DNA of 37,970 bases from an uncultured Roseburia sp. (GCA_947642555.1 CANRSX010000041.1:1-37970); one strand, 5' to 3'; positions 8,803 through 16,865 are shown, numbered from the stretch's first letter. Program-made: numbers and translations. Notes: a model not told the origin generated them from the letters alone.

Positions 8803-9519
8803 TCATCCCATCCGTATATTTCGCTGCAGTCTCCGCTGCATCCTGCGCTGACAGATCCTCTGCCAGGCAGGCGCAAGAAGCGGGCTTCCCGCATACACGA
8901 TCAGGTATAAAAAGACTGCCATCACGATCCCGGTCACCACGTCAAAGACGGAATGCTGCTTTAAGAACATCGTCGATAAAATAATGGAAACCATCAGAAA
9001 GGCGGAGCAGAAACGCACTGCCTTTTTGTGTTTAAAATTGTCACAGTGCCACACCGCGATGTTGATCGCGATGGAGTTGTACACGTGGATACTCGGAAAC
9101 AGGTTCGTCGCCGTGTCCGTGGCGTAGAGCCATCTGACCGCATCCGTAAAAATGTTATCGCGCGCAAAGGTATCCGGGCGGAGATAATGCCCGTTCGGGT
9201 AGATCGTCGAGACCACAAGGAAGACGGTCATACCGGTAAAGAGCGTGGTGCACAGGCGGAAATACTCGTCCCTGTTGTGCAGGTAAAAATATCCGAGGCC
9301 CCATGCGATATATCCGAACCACAGCAGGTAGGGAATGATAAAATATTCGCAGAACGGGATATAGTCATCCAAAGCGACGTGGATCACATGAAAATGTGTC
9401 GTGACCGTCTTCTCCAGGTGACCGAACCACGGAAGGTAAATTGCAAAATAAAGCATCAGCAGCCCGTGTTTGTTTTTTTCGATAAAGGAAGAAACCGCAG
9501 TGCGTAGTTCTGTGCTCAT
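8803..9519 (-). CDS. PAP2-family membrane phosphatase
   Basis: A 238-residue integral membrane protein with several hydrophobic helices. It contains the two best-known PAP2 motifs: FPSIHVYNSI (the PSXH element) and KQHSVFDVVTG (the HXXXD element with its catalytic His and Asp). The family removes phosphate from lipids such as phosphatidate or undecaprenyl pyrophosphate; the choice of substrate here is open. The start at 9519 is preferred to upstream in-frame codons because GGAGG lies six bases before it. The C-terminus is very basic (RRMQRRLQRN) and would be cytoplasmic. It diverges from the L,D-transpeptidase, so both flanking genes may serve the cell envelope. Confidence 0.88.
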   Translation of the reverse strand: MSTELRTAVSSFIEKNKHGLLMLYFAIYLPWFGHLEKTVTTHFHVIHVALDDYIPFCEYFIIPYLLWFGYIAWGLGYFYLHNRDEYFRLCTTLFTGMTVFLVVSTIYPNGHYLRPDTFARDNIFTDAVRWLYATDTATNLFPSIHVYNSIAINIAVWHCDNFKHKKAVRFCSAFLMVSIILSTMFLKQHSVFDVVTGIVMAVFLYLIVYAGSPLLAPAWQRICQRRMQRRLQRNIRMG

Positions 9520-9562
9520 CGTAATCCTCCATTCCTGCCATTCATCCGCAAATCGTTTCAAA

Positions 9563-9706
9563 ATTGTTACGGTTCGGATTATATCACAGTAAATTTTCAG
9601 AAACAATGATCTTCATTTTTAATTAAGAAAGATTATTCATTCTTTAAGATTTCCTTAGGCTTTCCAATGGTTTTTTGTGCAAACTTTTACATAATTGTTA
9701 CGATTC
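9563..9706 (+). repeat. Direct 13-bp motif pair in the divergent PAP2 / L,D-transpeptidase region
   Basis: ATTGTTACGGTTC at 9563-9575 and ATTGTTACGATTC at 9694-9706 differ by one base and have the same orientation. The first lies at the transcription start of the PAP2 gene and the second about ten bases before the -35 of the transpeptidase promoter. This may be a shared regulator site; it is inferred from position only. Confidence 0.4.
9578..9606 (-). promoter_or_regulatory. Promoter of the PAP2 gene
   Basis: On the minus strand: TTGTTT (9606-9601), a 17-bp spacer, TATAAT (9583-9578). The leader to the start codon is about 50 bases. Confidence 0.65.
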
Positions 9707-9716
9707 TGGTTATTTG

Positions 9717-9744
9717 TTGACAAGCCGTTTCTGTGAATTATAAT
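9717..9744 (+). promoter_or_regulatory. Promoter of the L,D-transpeptidase gene
   Basis: A perfect TTGACA at 9717-9722 and a perfect TATAAT at 9739-9744 with a 16-bp spacer. The expected leader is about 65 bases. The rest of the 297-base intergenic region holds the divergent PAP2 promoter and the 13-bp repeats. Confidence 0.8.
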
Positions 9745-9816
9745 GAGAGGGTGAGTTGTGGGAAACGGATATATTTACTGGTCTGTGAATATGCATAGTA
9801 ACAGGAGGATGAATAA

Positions 9817-11580
9817 ATGAAAAAACGTGTGATCATGTGGGCAGCGATTGCCACGTTTGTCCTGGTTGCCGTCTACATGGGGGCGGCGTTCTTTTTTCAG
9901 AGTCATTTCTGCCCGGGGACGACCATAGACGGGATCGCGGTGGGCGGATATGACGTGACAAAGGTGGAAGAGCGGATCAGAGAGGAAGTGGGAAATTATT
10001 CCCTGACGCTTCAGGGGCGGGAGGATACCACGGAGGTGATTTCCGGCAGCAGCATCGGGATTGAGCCGGTATTTGACGGGGGGATCGGCAGGCTGTTAGA
10101 GGAGCAGAACGGCTTTGCGTGGATCGCCGCGCTCTCAAACGGGGACGCCCTGGAGCTTAAAACAGCGGTGGCTTACGATGAGGAGGCGCTCGAGGAAGCG
10201 CTTGACGGACTTACCTGTATGCAGCGGGAGAATCAGAGAAAACCGGTCGACGCGACGTATTCGGAATACTCCAGAGAGAACGGATATACGCTCGTGCCGG
10301 CGGATTACGGGACGACGATCAACCGGACCGCGTTAAAGAAAGCCGTATCGGAGGCTGTGCTGTCACTGGAGGAATCGCTGGATCTGGAGGAGAGCGGATG
10401 CTATGTACAGCCGGATGTAGGCGACGACGACGCGAAGCTTCTGGCGCTGATCGACGAGCTGAACCAGTATGCGGGGACGACGATTACATATGAGTTCGGG
10501 GAAAAGAGTGAGATACTGGACGGGGAGCGGATCCATACCTGGCTGTCCGTGGAGAACCGGAAGGTAAAGGTGGATGAGGAGGCGGTGCTCGCGTTCGTAA
10601 AGGAGCTGGGAAAGAGCTATAATACGGCCTACAAACCAAAGACCCTCGAGACCTCCTACGGGACGACGGTCACGATCTCAAACGGCCATTACGGCTGGCG
10701 GATTGACAATGAGGGCGAGACGGCGCAGATCCTTCTGGATCTGGAGGAGGGAAAGCCGGTGGAACGTGAACCGGTCTATGCGCAGACCGCAAACAGCCAC
10801 GGGGAGAACGACTACGGCGATTCCTATGTGGAGATCAACCTGACCGCACAGCATCTGTTCCTGTATAAGGATGGGAAGCTGGTGATCGAGAGCGACTTTG
10901 TCTCCGGAAACGTATCGCGGGGACACTCGACGCCGGGCGGGGCGTATTCCCTGACCTATAAGACGACGGATGCGATTCTGCGCGGGGAGGATTATGCGAC
11001 GCCTGTAAAATACTGGATGCCGTTTGCCGGGGACGTCGGGATGCACGACGCGACCTGGAGGCGGAGCTTTGGAGGAAATATTTACAAGACAAACGGCTCG
11101 CACGGTTGCATCAACCTTCCGTTCTCCGCGGCGAAGACGATTTACAGCAATATTGAGAAAGGATATGCAGTGCTTGTCTACACGCTCCCGGGCACGGAGA
11201 GCAAGGCGGTGCAGAAGCAGGACGCGGGATCCGTGGTGAGTCTGATCGACACTATAGGCCCGGTGACCTTAGAGAGTGAGACGGCGATCACGACAGCGCG
11301 GAATCTTTACAACGCGCTGCCGGATTCGGCGAAGGCGATGGTGACCAATTATGAGACGCTTGTCGCTGCCGAGGCTGCGCTGGCACAGTTAAAAGCCCAG
11401 GCGCAGCCGCAGCCGCCGGCGGAACAGCCACAGCAGCCGCCAGCAGAGCAGCAGCCGCCGGCAGAGCAGCAGCAGCAGCCACCGGCAGAGCAGCAGCCGG
11501 CGGAGCAGCCACAGCAGCCGCCAGCAGAGCAGCAGCCGCAGCCGCCGGCAGAGCAGCAGCCGGAGACACCGGTGCAGTGA
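9817..11580 (+). CDS. L,D-transpeptidase (YkuD) with YoaR-type N-terminal domain and Pro/Gln tail
   Basis: A 587-residue envelope enzyme. An N-terminal membrane anchor (about residues 7-27) is followed by a long region resembling the putative peptidoglycan-binding module (PG_binding_4/YoaR type), then the YkuD catalytic domain at about residues 345-460. The active-site motif SHGCINLP is intact, with His429 and Cys431, and an upstream VGMHDATW supplies the second conserved His. Such enzymes make 3-3 peptidoglycan cross-links or attach proteins to the wall. A helical linker with IDTIGPVTLESE leads to a tail of repeated PPAEQ units that probably spans the wall. AGGAGG precedes the ATG. No terminator follows, so it may be co-transcribed with the AraC-type gene. 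Confidence 0.93.
   Translation: MKKRVIMWAAIATFVLVAVYMGAAFFFQSHFCPGTTIDGIAVGGYDVTKVEERIREEVGNYSLTLQGREDTTEVISGSSIGIEPVFDGGIGRLLEEQNGFAWIAALSNGDALELKTAVAYDEEALEEALDGLTCMQRENQRKPVDATYSEYSRENGYTLVPADYGTTINRTALKKAVSEAVLSLEESLDLEESGCYVQPDVGDDDAKLLALIDELNQYAGTTITYEFGEKSEILDGERIHTWLSVENRKVKVDEEAVLAFVKELGKSYNTAYKPKTLETSYGTTVTISNGHYGWRIDNEGETAQILLDLEEGKPVEREPVYAQTANSHGENDYGDSYVEINLTAQHLFLYKDGKLVIESDFVSGNVSRGHSTPGGAYSLTYKTTDAILRGEDYATPVKYWMPFAGDVGMHDATWRRSFGGNIYKTNGSHGCINLPFSAAKTIYSNIEKGYAVLVYTLPGTESKAVQKQDAGSVVSLIDTIGPVTLESETAITTARNLYNALPDSAKAMVTNYETLVAAEAALAQLKAQAQPQPPAEQPQQPPAEQQPPAEQQQQPPAEQQPAEQPQQPPAEQQPQPPAEQQPETPVQ
11398..11568 (+). repeat. Coding repeat encoding the PPAEQ tail
   Basis: A degenerate CAG/CCG-rich stretch encodes six PPAEQ units with variable Gln/Pro spacers. 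Repeated DNA like this can change length by slippage in frame, altering the reach of the extracellular tail. The opposite strand shows long open frames only because of the repeat composition. Confidence 0.8.
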
Positions 11581-11647
11581 CGGAACATGCAAAAAGAGGA
11601 GCAGATGCCAGGGACATGGCCACAATGTGTGGGACGAGAGGAATAAT

Positions 11648-12580
11648 ATGGCAAAGAAGAAAAAGGAACAGATCGAATTGCGGTATTATGAGATGCCGCA
11701 GGAGGAATGGATACTCGTTTTGCCGGAAGGTGAGCGGGATGGACAGGCAAAAGGAGAGGCGCCGGGGATCCATTTTCATAACCTGATGGAGATCCGCTGC
11801 TATTGTGATAAAAAGAAAGAAGCTGCTGAGGACGTGAGAGACTCCCGCGCAATCAGGGCGCTGCGCATTTTCCCGGAGAATTATCCGCATGCGGCGGAGT
11901 GCGATGAAGAATATGCGGGGAAGGACGTGGATTTTTTCTATGTGGATACAGAGCAGCTGCTCGCCGGGATGTATCCGGACAGGCTTCGCCAGAAAGAAAT
12001 GCTGCAGTTTATCGGCAGGCAGGCGTGTCTGCTTCAGGAGGCAAAAGCGCCGGAGCTGTTCTGCCTGATCCGGATGATTCGCAGAGAAACGGCCGGTCAG
12101 CTGCCGTACTACAGGGAAAGCGTAAAGGGACTGCTCTGTGCGTTTCTGGCGGGACTGCTGCGTCTGAGCCGGGAAGAGGGGGGCGTTTCGATGACGGCCG
12201 CGCAGGAGCGGGAAGCAGCCGGGACGTCGCAGATTACAGGGGCGCTCGATTTTGTCCGCACAGAATATATGAAGCAGATTCGCGTGGCCAATTTAGCGCA
12301 GGCATGCGACATGAGCGAGACGCATTTCCGCAGGGTGTTTGAGGAAGCGATGAATATGCAGCCGGTGGATTACATCAATCTGGTGCGGATTCAGAATGCG
12401 TGCGAGCTGATGAAAAAGACGGATCTGTCGATGGATACGATCGCAAAAAGGGTGGGATTTCCCACGCCGTCAACCTTTAACCGGAATTTTAAAAAGTTTT
12501 TAAAGACCTCGCCCTACCAGTGGAAGTTAAACCCGGAACAGTATGAGGTGGACAACCATGACTACAATCACCATTGTTGA
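11648..12580 (+). CDS. AraC-family transcriptional regulator
   Basis: A 310-residue regulator. The C-terminal hundred residues contain the double helix-turn-helix of the family, from ITGALDFVRTEYM through IRVANLAQACDMSETHFRRVF to the closing GFPTPSTFNRNFKKFLKTSPYQW. The N-terminal part has GIHFHNLMEIRCY, like the cupin-type sensor domains of AraC proteins, so a small ligand is possible but unknown. AGAGGA precedes the ATG at 11648; an earlier ATG at 11627 has no such site. It begins 67 bases after the transpeptidase and overlaps the response regulator gene by 23 bases, so the two regulators are probably translated together. Confidence 0.9.
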   Translation: MAKKKKEQIELRYYEMPQEEWILVLPEGERDGQAKGEAPGIHFHNLMEIRCYCDKKKEAAEDVRDSRAIRALRIFPENYPHAAECDEEYAGKDVDFFYVDTEQLLAGMYPDRLRQKEMLQFIGRQACLLQEAKAPELFCLIRMIRRETAGQLPYYRESVKGLLCAFLAGLLRLSREEGGVSMTAAQEREAAGTSQITGALDFVRTEYMKQIRVANLAQACDMSETHFRRVFEEAMNMQPVDYINLVRIQNACELMKKTDLSMDTIAKRVGFPTPSTFNRNFKKFLKTSPYQWKLNPEQYEVDNHDYNHHC

Positions 12581-13232
12581 CGATGATGTATATATCGGCG
12601 ACATGCTTGAGCGTGTGCTGAAAAAGGAAGGCTATCAGGTTCTCCGTGCTTATTCGGGCACGGAGGCTCTTCTTTTATTGGAGCGGCATCGCCCGGATCT
12701 GATCCTTCTGGACCTGATGCTGCCGGGGCTGTCCGGGGAAGAGCTCCTGCCGCATTTTGCGGGTATCCCTGTGATCGCGGTCAGCGCGAAGGCGGATGTG
12801 ACGGACCGTGTGGAGGTGCTGCTGAAGGGAGCGGCGGATTATCTCGCAAAGCCGTTCGACATCCGGGAGCTGCTCGCGCGGATCACAGTACAGCTGCGAA
12901 AGCAGAAAGACGCCCTCCGGGGCGGTCTGCTGTGTTTTGAAGAATTAAAAATGGATTTTATTTCACATGAAGTATATGCAAAAGAGAAGCCCGTGCACCT
13001 GACGAGGACCGAGTATGGAATTTTACGGATCCTGATGGAACATCCGGCGCAGGTGGTTACAAAGTCGCGGATGCTCGATTTTATCAGCGCCGACACGCCG
13101 GACTGTGTGGAGAGCTCTTTAAAGGTGCATGTCAGTAATCTCAGGAAAAAGCTGCGCGAAGCCACGGGAAAGGATTACATCGAGGCAGTCTGGGGCATCG
13201 GCTTTAAGCTGCGCAGCTTTACGATATCTTAA
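12558..13232 (+). CDS. OmpR/PhoB-family response regulator
   Basis: A 224-residue DNA-binding regulator. The receiver domain has Asp8-Asp9-Asp10, phosphoacceptor Asp52 (LILLDLMLPG) and the conserved Lys in LAKPFD. The winged-helix output domain ends with SSLKVHVSNLRKKL and the usual YIEAVWGIGFKL. The ATG at 12558 has GAGGTGG five bases upstream and lies inside the AraC-type gene. The partner is almost certainly the histidine kinase at 15140, with the ABC transporter genes between them. This order is typical of systems answering bacitracin, lantibiotics or other envelope-active peptides. Its stop codon lies in the first of three CTTAAC repeats, which suggests direct control of the transporter. 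Confidence 0.95.
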   Translation: MTTITIVDDDVYIGDMLERVLKKEGYQVLRAYSGTEALLLLERHRPDLILLDLMLPGLSGEELLPHFAGIPVIAVSAKADVTDRVEVLLKGAADYLAKPFDIRELLARITVQLRKQKDALRGGLLCFEELKMDFISHEVYAKEKPVHLTRTEYGILRILMEHPAQVVTKSRMLDFISADTPDCVESSLKVHVSNLRKKLREATGKDYIEAVWGIGFKLRSFTIS

Positions 13233-13257
13233 CATTTTCCTTAACCGGTCTCTTAAC
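13228..13257 (+). promoter_or_regulatory. Three CTTAAC direct repeats, 12-bp spacing (likely response-regulator site)
   Basis: CTTAAC occurs at 13228-13233, 13240-13245 and 13252-13257, with exactly 12 bp from each to the next. OmpR/PhoB-type regulators bind such head-to-tail hexamers spaced about one helical turn. The array lies between the regulator gene and the ABC transporter gene. No clear -35/-10 pair could be chosen downstream, which would fit an activator-dependent promoter. Confidence 0.65.
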
Positions 13258-13334
13258 CATACTGTGATAGGATTTTCACATCACAGAATAAGCCGGGACG
13301 GTGTGCATCCGCTTCCGGCGGAAAGGGATGGAGC

Positions 13335-14249
13335 ATGGAATACGTATTAGAGACAGAAGGGCTCGGGAAACGCTACGGGCATTTTAAGGCGTTAGACGAT
13401 GTCACGATGCATGTCCCCAAAGGGGCGATCTATGGCTTCGTGGGAAAAAACGGTGCGGGAAAGACGACGTTAATCCGTCTGGTCTGCGGGCTGCAGCGGC
13501 CGACAGGAGGGAGCTATACGCTCTATGGAAGCCGATGCGGGGAGGGCGATATGGCTGCCGCCAGGCGCCGGATGGGAGCGGTGGTTGAGACGCCTTCCAT
13601 CTATATGGACATGACGGCGCGGGAAAACCTGGTGCAGCAGTATCAGATCCTGGGCCGTCCTTCGTCGGAGGGGCTTTCTGAGCTGTTGGATCTGGTGGGG
13701 CTTGCGGATACCGGGAGCAGGAAGGTGAAGCATTTTTCCCTCGGGATGCGCCAGCGGCTGGGAATCGCGGTCGCGCTGGCCGGGGATCCGGATTTTCTCG
13801 TGCTGGATGAGCCGGCAAACGGGCTGGATCCCCAGGGAATCGTGGAGATCCGGGAGCTGATCCTGAGATTAAACCGCGAGCGCAGGATCACGGTGCTCAT
13901 GTCGAGCCACATCTTAGATGAGCTCTCCCGGCTGGCCACCCATTATGGTTTTCTGGATCACGGGCATATGGTAAAGGAGATCAGTGCAAAAGAACTGGAG
14001 GATGCGTGCAGAAAGCGCATCCGCGTGGAGGTGTCGGACACGAAGGTGCTGGCGCGGGTGCTGGATTCGCTGGGGCTTTCCTATACGGTCTGGACCGATA
14101 CGCAGGCGGATATCTACGGGAGCATCGGGGTGACGGAGCTGGTGCTGCGCCTGTATGAGGAGCAGTGTGAGGTGAAGTCCATCCAGGAGCGGGATGAGAG
14201 CCTGGAGAGCTACTACATTCGTCTGATCGGAGGTGAGCGTGATGCGTAA
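13335..14249 (+). CDS. ABC transporter ATP-binding protein (BcrA-like)
   Basis: A 304-residue ATPase subunit. Walker A is GKNGAGKTT, the signature is FSLGMRQR, Walker B is FLVLDEPANGLDP, and the switch His is in SSHILDEL. The extra C-terminal 80 residues, after the ABC core, are typical of the bacitracin/lantibiotic exporter branch (BcrA, NukF and relatives). It is expected to pair with the membrane protein encoded immediately downstream, whose start lies eight bases inside this gene. GGAAAGG and GGAG stand upstream of the ATG. Substrate is inferred from gene order only. Confidence 0.94.
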   Translation: MEYVLETEGLGKRYGHFKALDDVTMHVPKGAIYGFVGKNGAGKTTLIRLVCGLQRPTGGSYTLYGSRCGEGDMAAARRRMGAVVETPSIYMDMTARENLVQQYQILGRPSSEGLSELLDLVGLADTGSRKVKHFSLGMRQRLGIAVALAGDPDFLVLDEPANGLDPQGIVEIRELILRLNRERRITVLMSSHILDELSRLATHYGFLDHGHMVKEISAKELEDACRKRIRVEVSDTKVLARVLDSLGLSYTVWTDTQADIYGSIGVTELVLRLYEEQCEVKSIQERDESLESYYIRLIGGERDA

Positions 14250-15069
14250 TTTGCTGCATGCGTGTTTTTTCCGGTGGAGAAAGAGCAGATGCCTCTGGGT
14301 CGGAGCTGCGGCGATGGCGTGCTTTAGTATCTGCATGTGTCTTTCGTTTTACCGGATGGGTGTGAACTATGATATGGCGATACCGCGGGAGGGGCCGCTT
14401 TTTACCGGTGCAATGCTCGTGAACATTGTGATCGCGGTGTTCTGCAGTATGTTTGTGGGAACGGAGTACAGCGACGGAACCATACGCAACAAAATGATCG
14501 CAGGACATAAAAGGAGCGCGATTTACCTGGCGAATTTTGCGGGCTGTGCGGCTGCCGGGATCCTGTTTTTTGTGGCGTCAGTGCTCTCGGCCTTTGTCGC
14601 CGGAAGCCTGCTGCTGGACCGGGGCGAGCTTCCGCCGTCGGCGCTCCTTCTGTGCGCGGCGGACGAAATTTTCATGTGCGTGGCTTCGGCCGCGGTGGGA
14701 ACCTTCATCGGCATGCTGATCCCGAACAAGGCGCATGCGTCGGTGGCGGGCATTCTCCTGGCGCGGGCGTTTCTTCTGACCGGGTCCTATCTGTCGTCGC
14801 GGCTGGGGGAATCGGAGATGTACGAGGCCTATGATCTCACGGCGGAGGGGGAGATTGTGTCTGAGATGGTGCCAAACCCGATGTATCTGTCCGGGACATC
14901 CCGGGCGGTCTGTGAATGGATGGTGGATCTGCTTCCGGGCGGGCAGGCATATCAGATCGGGAATATGGAGGTGGCGCGCCCGTACCGGATTCTCTGGTGT
15001 GCGGCCGCGGAGACCGTGGCGCTTAACGCGGCGGGAATCTGGTTTTTCCGGAGGAAGGATCTGAAGTGA
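14242..15069 (+). CDS. ABC transporter permease
   Basis: A 275-residue membrane protein with about six hydrophobic segments, including one near residues 19-35, one near 45-70, a long pair at about 95-150 and one near the C-terminus. The short Lys-rich end (FFRRKDLK) would be cytoplasmic. It resembles ABC-2-type permeases partnered with BcrA-like ATPases. GGAGGTG at 14229-14235 sets the start at the ATG at 14242 rather than the in-frame GTG at 14233. It overlaps the ATPase gene by eight bases, so a stable complex with it is expected. Confidence 0.88.
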   Translation: MRNLLHACFFRWRKSRCLWVGAAAMACFSICMCLSFYRMGVNYDMAIPREGPLFTGAMLVNIVIAVFCSMFVGTEYSDGTIRNKMIAGHKRSAIYLANFAGCAAAGILFFVASVLSAFVAGSLLLDRGELPPSALLLCAADEIFMCVASAAVGTFIGMLIPNKAHASVAGILLARAFLLTGSYLSSRLGESEMYEAYDLTAEGEIVSEMVPNPMYLSGTSRAVCEWMVDLLPGGQAYQIGNMEVARPYRILWCAAAETVALNAAGIWFFRRKDLK

Positions 15070-15139
15070 CGGACCGGGTCAGAAGAATGCAGCGGGATCA
15101 GAGTCTGGTGACTGGACAGCCGGGGGACAGGGGGACGGA

Positions 15140-16009
15140 GTGATAATCTTGTGCATTATATTAACTACAATAATCGTCGCTCTGCTGGCGGGCTTTCTCC
15201 TGCTGCACCGGGATATCGACGCGCTGCGGGAGGAATTTGCGGCGCGGCTGCTCTCGGACAGCAATGCCGGGGTCACCACCGCTTCCTCTGACCGTGCCAT
15301 CAGGCGGCTGGCGGAGGATCTGGACGTGCAGGTAAAGCGGATGCGCAGGGCACAGATCCGGTATGAGCAGGGGGACGAGGAATTAAAGACGGCGATCACC
15401 AATATGGCCCACGATCTTCGGACGCCTCTGACGGCGATCTGCGGATACTTAGAGCTGCTAAAGGAGGCCGGACTTTCGGGTGAGGCGGAAGAGTACCTCG
15501 GGATCATCGACAACCGGGTCGGCCTGCTGAAGGAACTCTCGGAGGAGCTGTTCCGGTATTCGGTCGCACTGGCGGTATCCGGTGAAAAGAGGGAGAGCGT
15601 CCCGCTAAACGGGGCCCTGGAGGAGTGTGTGGCGGCTTTTTACGGGGCGCTTCTTACGGCGGGGATCGAGCCGGTGACAGAGCTTCCGGAGAAAACCGTC
15701 TGCCGGCAGCTGCACCCCAAGGCCCTGGAGCGGATCCTCTCGAATCTGATGAGCAATGCGGTCAGATACAGTGACGGCGATCTGCGGATCCGGCTGTCGG
15801 AGGACGGGACGATCTGTTTTTCCAACCATGCAGGCGGGCTTGACGAGCTTTCGGCTGCGCACCTGGCCGACCGGTTTTACACGGTAAATGACGGCGGCAG
15901 TTCCACGGGACTCGGGCTCTCCATCGCGCGGACCCTCACAAGGGAGATGGGGGGAAGCTTCGGGGTGGAGTATGAGGAGGGGATTCTGACGATCCGGGTG
16001 AGGTTTTAA
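15140..16009 (+). CDS. Sensor histidine kinase with a single membrane helix
   Basis: A 289-residue kinase. One hydrophobic helix at about residues 2-22 is followed by a short helical region and no periplasmic sensor domain. The H-box is NMAHDLRTPLTAICGYLELL with His91. The N-box is LSNLMSNAVRYSDG, and the ATP-lid motif SSTGLGLSIART is present. Kinases with almost no outside domain that sit beside BcrAB-like transporters usually take their signal from the transporter or the membrane. The start is a GTG at 15140 with a G-rich ribosome site. It is the last gene of the regulator-transporter-kinase group and is followed by a strong hairpin. Confidence 0.93.
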   Translation: MIILCIILTTIIVALLAGFLLLHRDIDALREEFAARLLSDSNAGVTTASSDRAIRRLAEDLDVQVKRMRRAQIRYEQGDEELKTAITNMAHDLRTPLTAICGYLELLKEAGLSGEAEEYLGIIDNRVGLLKELSEELFRYSVALAVSGEKRESVPLNGALEECVAAFYGALLTAGIEPVTELPEKTVCRQLHPKALERILSNLMSNAVRYSDGDLRIRLSEDGTICFSNHAGGLDELSAAHLADRFYTVNDGGSSTGLGLSIARTLTREMGGSFGVEYEEGILTIRVRF

Positions 16010-16020
16010 ATAGCAAAGGC

Positions 16021-16063
16021 AAAGCCGGCGTAAGAAGCGTTTCTGCTTCTTCCGCCGGCTTTC
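16021..16063. terminator. Strong hairpin between convergent genes
   Basis: A 19-bp stem, AAAGCCGGCG-type, with two mismatches and a four-base loop. It lies between the kinase stop and the hicB stop. The T-tract is short on each side (CTTT), so it is a probable terminator in both directions rather than a textbook one. Confidence 0.7.
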
Positions 16064-16072
16064 CGCAAGGGC

Positions 16073-16486
16073 TTATCGTCTGCCGGACAAAGGTATTTGC
16101 AGATAATCCATCAGGGCAGTTTCCAAAAGCCGGGAATAGTTTACCTTTTGTTCTTCTGCAATCCTTTTCAGCCATGCCGGGAGAGTGATGTTTGTCCTGA
16201 TGCGCTCATTATCCTTTTTCATGCGGAATAAATCAGGGTGGATTGTAACGGGCATTACAACATTTCCCTCGGTATCTTCTTTGGAGAGGTTCACGGATGG
16301 AGTTGGGATTTCCTCATTGTCACATTCCATACTGTAAACATGGAGACTTGCGGCTTCTGCTGCCATGCGTGCAGCTTCTTCCAGATTATCCCCAACACTG
16401 ATACATCCGGGTAAATCAGGGAAGTAGATACTATATGAGCCGTCTGTTGATGGTTCAAAAACTGCAAGATAAGTTAAATTCTGCAT
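16073..16486 (-). CDS. hicB: HicB-type antitoxin
   Basis: A 137-residue antitoxin. The N-terminal half has the HicB fold signature YLAVFEPSTDGSYSIYFPDLPGCISVGDNLEEA. The C-terminal part (RTNITLPAWLKRIAEEQKVNYSRLLETALM) is a ribbon-helix-helix DNA-binding motif that would repress the operon. An AAAGGAG ribosome site precedes the ATG. It lies 52 bases downstream of hicA on the same strand. HicB binds HicA and blocks its mRNA-cutting activity. Length and layout match the family. Confidence 0.95.
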   Translation of the reverse strand: MQNLTYLAVFEPSTDGSYSIYFPDLPGCISVGDNLEEAARMAAEAASLHVYSMECDNEEIPTPSVNLSKEDTEGNVVMPVTIHPDLFRMKKDNERIRTNITLPAWLKRIAEEQKVNYSRLLETALMDYLQIPLSGRR

Positions 16487-16538
16487 AAATTATGCTCCTT
16501 TCTATGATAACCGCAGGCAGTATGGTTTTTGAACCAGG

Positions 16539-16721
16539 CTATTTAAGTCCCGCCTGCCTGTAAATGCTGTTTAGTGTTCCCGGTTTCAAGTCCCCGTTGT
16601 GATTTGGTACTGTGACTTTTCCGGGCTTTGCCGGGTGCTTTAGGCTTATGTGGGAGCCTTCCTGACTGGTGGTGTACCACCCATCTTTGCGAAGCACCTT
16701 TAGTATTTCCCGAACTGTCAT
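16539..16721 (-). CDS. hicA: HicA-type mRNA interferase toxin
   Basis: A 60-residue toxin with a double-stranded-RNA-binding-like fold. It matches the family from the start (TVREILKVLRKDGWY) through the catalytic segment GSHISLKHP with His24 to the end (LKPGTLNSIYRQAGL). HicA cleaves mRNA when released from HicB. AGGAGG lies six to eight bases before the ATG. All active-site features are intact, so the pair is probably functional. Gene order, toxin first, is the usual one for hicAB. Confidence 0.94.
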   Translation of the reverse strand: MTVREILKVLRKDGWYTTSQEGSHISLKHPAKPGKVTVPNHNGDLKPGTLNSIYRQAGLK

Positions 16722-16744
16722 ATAGTGTCCTCCTTATATTATGT

Positions 16745-16773
16745 ATTATACGCCTTTTTTATGCGCACATCAA
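16745..16773 (-). promoter_or_regulatory. Promoter of hicAB
   Basis: On the minus strand: TTGATG (16773-16768), a 17-bp spacer, TATAAT (16750-16745). HicB would be expected to bind here. Confidence 0.75.
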
Positions 16774-16784
16774 TAGTGCATAAC

Positions 16785-16823
16785 AAAAAATACAGTGTAA
16801 CCCTTTTACAGAGTTACACTGTA
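16785..16823 (-). terminator. Intrinsic terminator of the zinc-ribbon gene
   Basis: A perfect 11-bp inverted repeat, TACAGTGTAAC (16791-16801) with GTTACACTGTA (16813-16823). On the minus strand it is followed at once by six T. It separates the zinc-ribbon gene from hicAB. Confidence 0.85.
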
Positions 16824-16865
16824 TCCTGCATAAAAACATCTTTATCTGGTTTTTTTATGTACTGC

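Noticed and set aside
8790..8815. A terminator between the first aldo/keto reductase and the convergent PAP2 gene
   Set aside because: Only three bases separate the stops and no good hairpin with a T run is visible on either strand.
11288..11890. Minus-strand frames rich in Ala/Leu/Cys opposite the transpeptidase tail
   Set aside because: Shadow of the CAG/CCG repeat; no start signals and implausible composition.
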